Origin: Botryllus schlosseri
Lineage: Eukaryota > Chordata > Ascidiacea > Stolidobranchia > Styelidae
Direction of reading: 5' to 3'
DNA length: 21,646 nt
Assembly (NCBI GenBank): GCA_000444245.1
Contig: ATSW01008884.1
Location: 1-21,646 of the forward strand
The notes under the pieces were generated by a model, which worked only from the letters and a program-made list of their open reading frames with translations, was not told the origin of the DNA and did not search any database. The position numbers and the translations under genes are program-made. Positions 18,255 to 21,646 of this stretch are shown one piece after another (the stretch's first letter is position 1; every line of letters starts with the position of its first letter).

Positions 18255-20123
18255 GGATCTAGCATCTTCACTGCGCCGAACAGACAAGGAATCAATGTGA
18301 AATGTCCGTAAGAGCATAAGATGACATTCCCGGGACGAAATATACTATTGCGAGATGGTACACTACTCACTTTACGCGTAACGATCTTGTTTTATACGGA
18401 TATATTTCACTAATTGTGTACTGGAAGACGATCACCGCGAGGCGTTGCGTACATTTCCAAGCTGCTCTTCGCTTATTACTTCATGCAGTAAAGTGTCACC
18501 TACCTTGGACCAAATGTTATTAAAGATGGAACAGAAGACAAGTATCATGCGTCCGACATTGTCTTTTTAAATAGGCAATTTCAATTGGTATTTCGAAGTC
18601 CTACGACATGGGTGGCCCATGGAAAGTCAGTCTACATCTTTCAAAAATTTGAGAGATAATCTTGCTAAAAAAACTGCTCAGTGCTCATCCTAAGTTGGTA
18701 CATGGTGAATTTTTGATTCCGTAAGGCTTCATTGCATCAACATGATCACTGTACTTTTACCATTTCCAGTAGCAGTGTCAAGCTTTTGTCTCTTCGGAAG
18801 CTGTTGAAGGAATTTTATAATATCCATCATGTACTCTGATTGACTCGTCTCCTCTAGAGTAGGTTACAGTTCACTTCCCAAACGGTAGCGCATTATACGT
18901 ACAGAATGGTCACTCTTCATGATTTTTTTAAAGTTTTGCAGTGATTGGCGACCGTCTGGTATTTAACCAAGTATGGTATGTCCTTTCACAGGTGCTACGT
19001 CCTGATTATAATATTGATCAGGAAATCGCAGAGCGTCCTACTGATTTCCAAATATATTGATTTACGTCACTGCGATAAATCGCTTGAACTCACTTGCATG
19101 TATCAACTTCATTGCATTGTTCCAAGATTGATTTGATCGATCGAGTTGAAGAGAATGTGCAAAAATACTGCCACAGCAATGATTACACTTAGTCACGCAC
19201 CTTCAGAGTGTTTTTTTATTCATGCTATTTTCAATATTGCCTCATCATGTAAAGTTTATGCTTCTCCGGATGTGTTTTGCGGTTCTCATTACTGATTACT
19301 CGGTATAGACAAGAACTGACACACGAAGCATTGATATTTAGTCGCAATTGTTTTTCCATGCCATTCATTGGAACAGCTAGGTTATCAGAGGGCTATTCAC
19401 AGGCAAAATGTAACGATACTTTTCATCTCATTGTTGATACCAATCTGTCACGGCGATGTGGCATGTCAGCATGGTTATCTGCCAGTTGCGTGGCCCAGGA
19501 AGGTAACTTAAATTTCATGGGCTATAGTCAAAATGACCAAATCATATTGGAAACGCAGACATCTGAAATCTTGGAACTTTCAACTCCTCCGCCACACCCT
19601 TATGTATTCAATCTTCTATATTCATTACCCATGAATTGACAATTTGTAGCAATGACAAACGTGGGTGCTCAACTCAATTGAGGAGTCGTTGAAGTCCAGC
19701 CATTATGGGATTGGGATCCTTATACGACTGTACATCATTGAAGTATTCAGAATGAACTGCTCTTCATAATGGCGTTCTGTAAATTATCACAGCACTAATT
19801 TTTCAGTTTTATGTAACATGAAATATTGTTCGTTAAAACATTGTGATTATGTATATCCTGAAAAAGGAAGCCCTCTTTCCCTTCTTACATGCGCTGCTCA
19901 GACGATGCATGACTGTTGAATAACCACACAGATGATATCCACCTTGTTTCATATTGAAAGTGGTAGATTGACAGGATGCAGGCAGTAGCTAAATCAGTCA
20001 TCCCAAAAGGTACTGTAATAGATAATGACCATTTGATTCACCGTACAGTTTCCAAGAACTCCAAACAGGTTTAGTGGTGTCATACATTGATTGGCGGAAG
20101 CCAGGTTATGCAGTAGTCACTGT
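18255..20123. other. ILK 3' flank and intergenic stretch
   Basis: No gene supported. A 120-codon open stretch on the plus strand (19277-19639) has no recognisable domain, starts with a non-ATG codon and has no splice-site context, so it is not called. ATTAAA near 18523 is a possible ILK polyadenylation signal. Otherwise nothing specific was seen. Confidence 0.4.
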
Positions 20124-20131
20124 GCTTGGAG

Positions 20132-20577
20132 AAGTGGTTCCCAACCGGTGGGGAGTTCAATGGTTTCTGGTGGGGAATAGACCCATTAGTTATACACTAT
20201 ACAGGACAGTCTATATATTCACGGAGACACATGTGCAATTACCAGTTAACTGCTCTGGAAGGTATGAATCGAAAATTATATTGTGTATTGTTCACAAAAA
20301 CTCATTTTTAACTCCGGATAACCAATGATGGCGTCACTAATGCATCCAGCATGACGTAAAATAACGCTTTCGCTAAATTTTGAGGGTTACCGGTATTGGT
20401 TCACAATACGTTTTATGTTGCAGTTTTAGGCGATTTTCTTGCGTACTGCTGTGGTTGTGTGTTTTGTGTACTCGAACAAGCAAATAGCTGCTCCGTACTA
20501 AGTTTTTGGTTGTGGGGAACGAAGGCTCGGAATATATCTGAAGTCGGAAATGAAGACAAAAAGGTTGGGAACCACTG
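20132..20577. mobile_element. non-autonomous hAT transposon, about 446 bp
   Basis: The left end AAGTGGTTCCCAACC and right end (reverse complement CAGTGGTTCCCAACCTTTTT) match at 14 of 15 bases, with the outermost C mutated on the left. The flanking 8-mers GCTTGGAG (20124-20131) and GCTTGAAG (20578-20585) match at 7 of 8, a slightly decayed target duplication. No transposase coding is present. TIR sequence and duplication length assign it to the hAT superfamily. It appears older than the copy at 10835. Confidence 0.85.
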
Positions 20578-20585
20578 GCTTGAAG

Positions 20586-21227
20586 CTATTTGACAGATCG
20601 ATGAACATAAAACCATGAATAGCAGTATCTCCATAGTATAATTTGAAAAAATCTGTTTTGGATACACATTACGCTGCTCAATTCTTTCAAATAACAGTGA
20701 TCAACAAGTCATAACACCCAGAAACAAAGTTGCCCCTTCTATTGCATCTTAACCACTTTATTTCGACGTTCTTCATGGGTTGAATAAATCCTATCACCAG
20801 TAATCTGAGTAGGTGCTGCATGATTCTTTCTTTCAACCTCCATAGCCTACTACACATGAAACTTCGATATCAAATTCCATCAATCCTACAAAATTGATAA
20901 CGGTCAGCTATCGGAAATGAAGTCTTCGTCACATTCATAATATCTATACTCTACAGCTCTTACTATTGCACTGCCATGAAGTCCAGACATCTAACCCCGA
21001 GGTTTATGGGCACAACGTTAAAGTTCCAATTAACTTTTGCCACATTGTTCTTGAAAATAAACAGTACAATAGTCACTGTTATGAACTTAAAAACCTCGAT
21101 TGCATTGTAGGCGGAGCCTGTCGCAAACCTTGTAAATAACAGCTAGTTGGAAACGATGTTTCGAGTGATTGAGGCGGAGAAATTCCGATCATCTATTGAT
21201 ATTGCACTAGCTGTCACTATAAGGAGG
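20586..21227 (-). other. probable TRAPPC3 3' untranslated region and convergent intergenic stretch
   Basis: No coding recognised. On the minus strand AATAAA at 20762-20757 is a candidate polyadenylation signal 466 bp after the TRAPPC3 stop. A plus-strand AATAAA near 20783 could serve a transcript from the left. Confidence 0.4.
20757..20762 (-). terminator. candidate poly(A) signal for TRAPPC3
   Basis: TTTATT on the plus strand, AATAAA on the minus strand, downstream of the TRAPPC3 stop. Confidence 0.4.
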
Positions 21228-21585
21228 TTATTCTTCTCCAGCTGGTAATGCATCAGTCAATCGTTTTATAAATTTAACTCGAAGTTCGGTGACATTGTCG
21301 CCCTTCAGAACATCATGCACAAATCGAGTTTGCACTTCCATCTGAACCATCTCGAGAGCTCCTCTGATAGCCCCACACAAAATACTGGAGTATTCCAAGT
21401 TGCTGTGGTTATCGGGCAGTTCAACGAATTCCACTAGTGGGTTGGAATCGAATACAAGTGAAAATTCATCTCCGCTTGGCGACCAATTGGAAATCACGGG
21501 TACCACGTTGAGATACATCTTGAAACCAACTTTCGCAATTACGTCTGCGGTTTCCCGGAAGTCGTAACAGCGTGTCACACCTGAT
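21228..21585 (-). CDS. TRAPPC3: trafficking protein particle complex subunit 3 (BET3), last coding exon, partial
   Basis: TRAPPC3/BET3 is the central small subunit of the TRAPP vesicle-tethering and Rab GEF complexes at the ER-Golgi interface. The exon begins at 21585 after acceptor CTTATTTTATAG, in a phase needing two bases from the previous exon (AG+A gives Arg, as in human). It encodes about 118 residues closely matching human TRAPPC3 from residue 63 to the end: SGVTRCYDFRETADVIAKVG, FKMYLNVVP, NWSPSGDEFSLV, VEFVELPDNHSNLEYS, LCGAIRGALEMVQMEV, FVHDVLKGDNVTELRVKFI and the terminal LPAGEE. The Cys of TRCYDF corresponds to human Cys68, the residue acylated in the hydrophobic tunnel. The upstream exons (about 62 residues) lie beyond the right edge. 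The frame is intact with no oddities. Confidence 0.95.
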
Positions 21586-21646
21586 CTATAAAATAAGAAG
21601 GACGTGGTCATTTACCAAGGGCAGTGCCAGTAGACTTCTTTACAAA

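Noticed and set aside
19277-19639. 120-codon plus-strand open frame downstream of ILK
   Set aside because: Non-ATG start, no domain similarity, mixed composition; treated as chance.

Overview
The window is invertebrate-type animal nuclear DNA. It carries spliced genes with GT-AG introns of about 50 bp to 1 kb, short intergenic gaps, animal-specific proteins (ILK, a polycystin-1-type membrane protein, a DZF RNA-binding protein) and small hAT-type DNA transposons. A compact genome such as a tunicate's would fit, but the species cannot be fixed from the sequence. No rRNA, tRNA, CRISPR or bacterial feature was seen, and no retroviral or LTR element was recognised.

Layout. The minus strand of 1-5.7 kb holds four genes in one direction: TMEM128 (5675-5221), NOB1 (4787-3663), DOHH (3443-2554) and a polycystin-1-like TM1+PLAT gene (about 1625-109, possibly running off the left edge). 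TMEM128 and DOHH each read as full family members except for one missing base. At 5.7-7.5 kb is a repeat-rich intergenic stretch with a foldback element, a 22-bp tandem array and a palindromic mini-element. From 7482 to 15329 on the plus strand lies one 21-exon gene whose reading frame I could follow from start to stop (958 aa). Its order is a Ser/Tyr/Gln-rich N-terminus, an RGG tract, three double-stranded-RNA-binding domains of DHX9 (RNA helicase A) type, and a ZFR/ILF-type DZF domain. After its 3' region comes an intronless integrin-linked kinase gene (ILK, 16911-18254, plus). The right edge holds the last coding exon of TRAPPC3 on the minus strand (21585-21228), convergent with ILK.

Functions. 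DOHH (eIF5A hypusination), NOB1 (18S rRNA 3' cleavage) and the dsRBD-DZF protein all concern RNA or translation. ILK is an adhesion scaffold and TRAPPC3 a vesicle-tethering subunit. The neighbours do not form one obvious pathway.

The main novelty candidate is the dsRBDx3-DZF gene. It joins DHX9-like RNA-binding modules to the dimerisation domain of DHX9's known partner family (ILF3/NF90, ZFR), in an order opposite to vertebrate ILF3. Secondary points are the cramped polycystin-like gene, two single-base frame breaks in otherwise well-conserved genes, two hAT MITEs with recognisable 8-bp target duplications, and several small hairpin repeats present in two copies.
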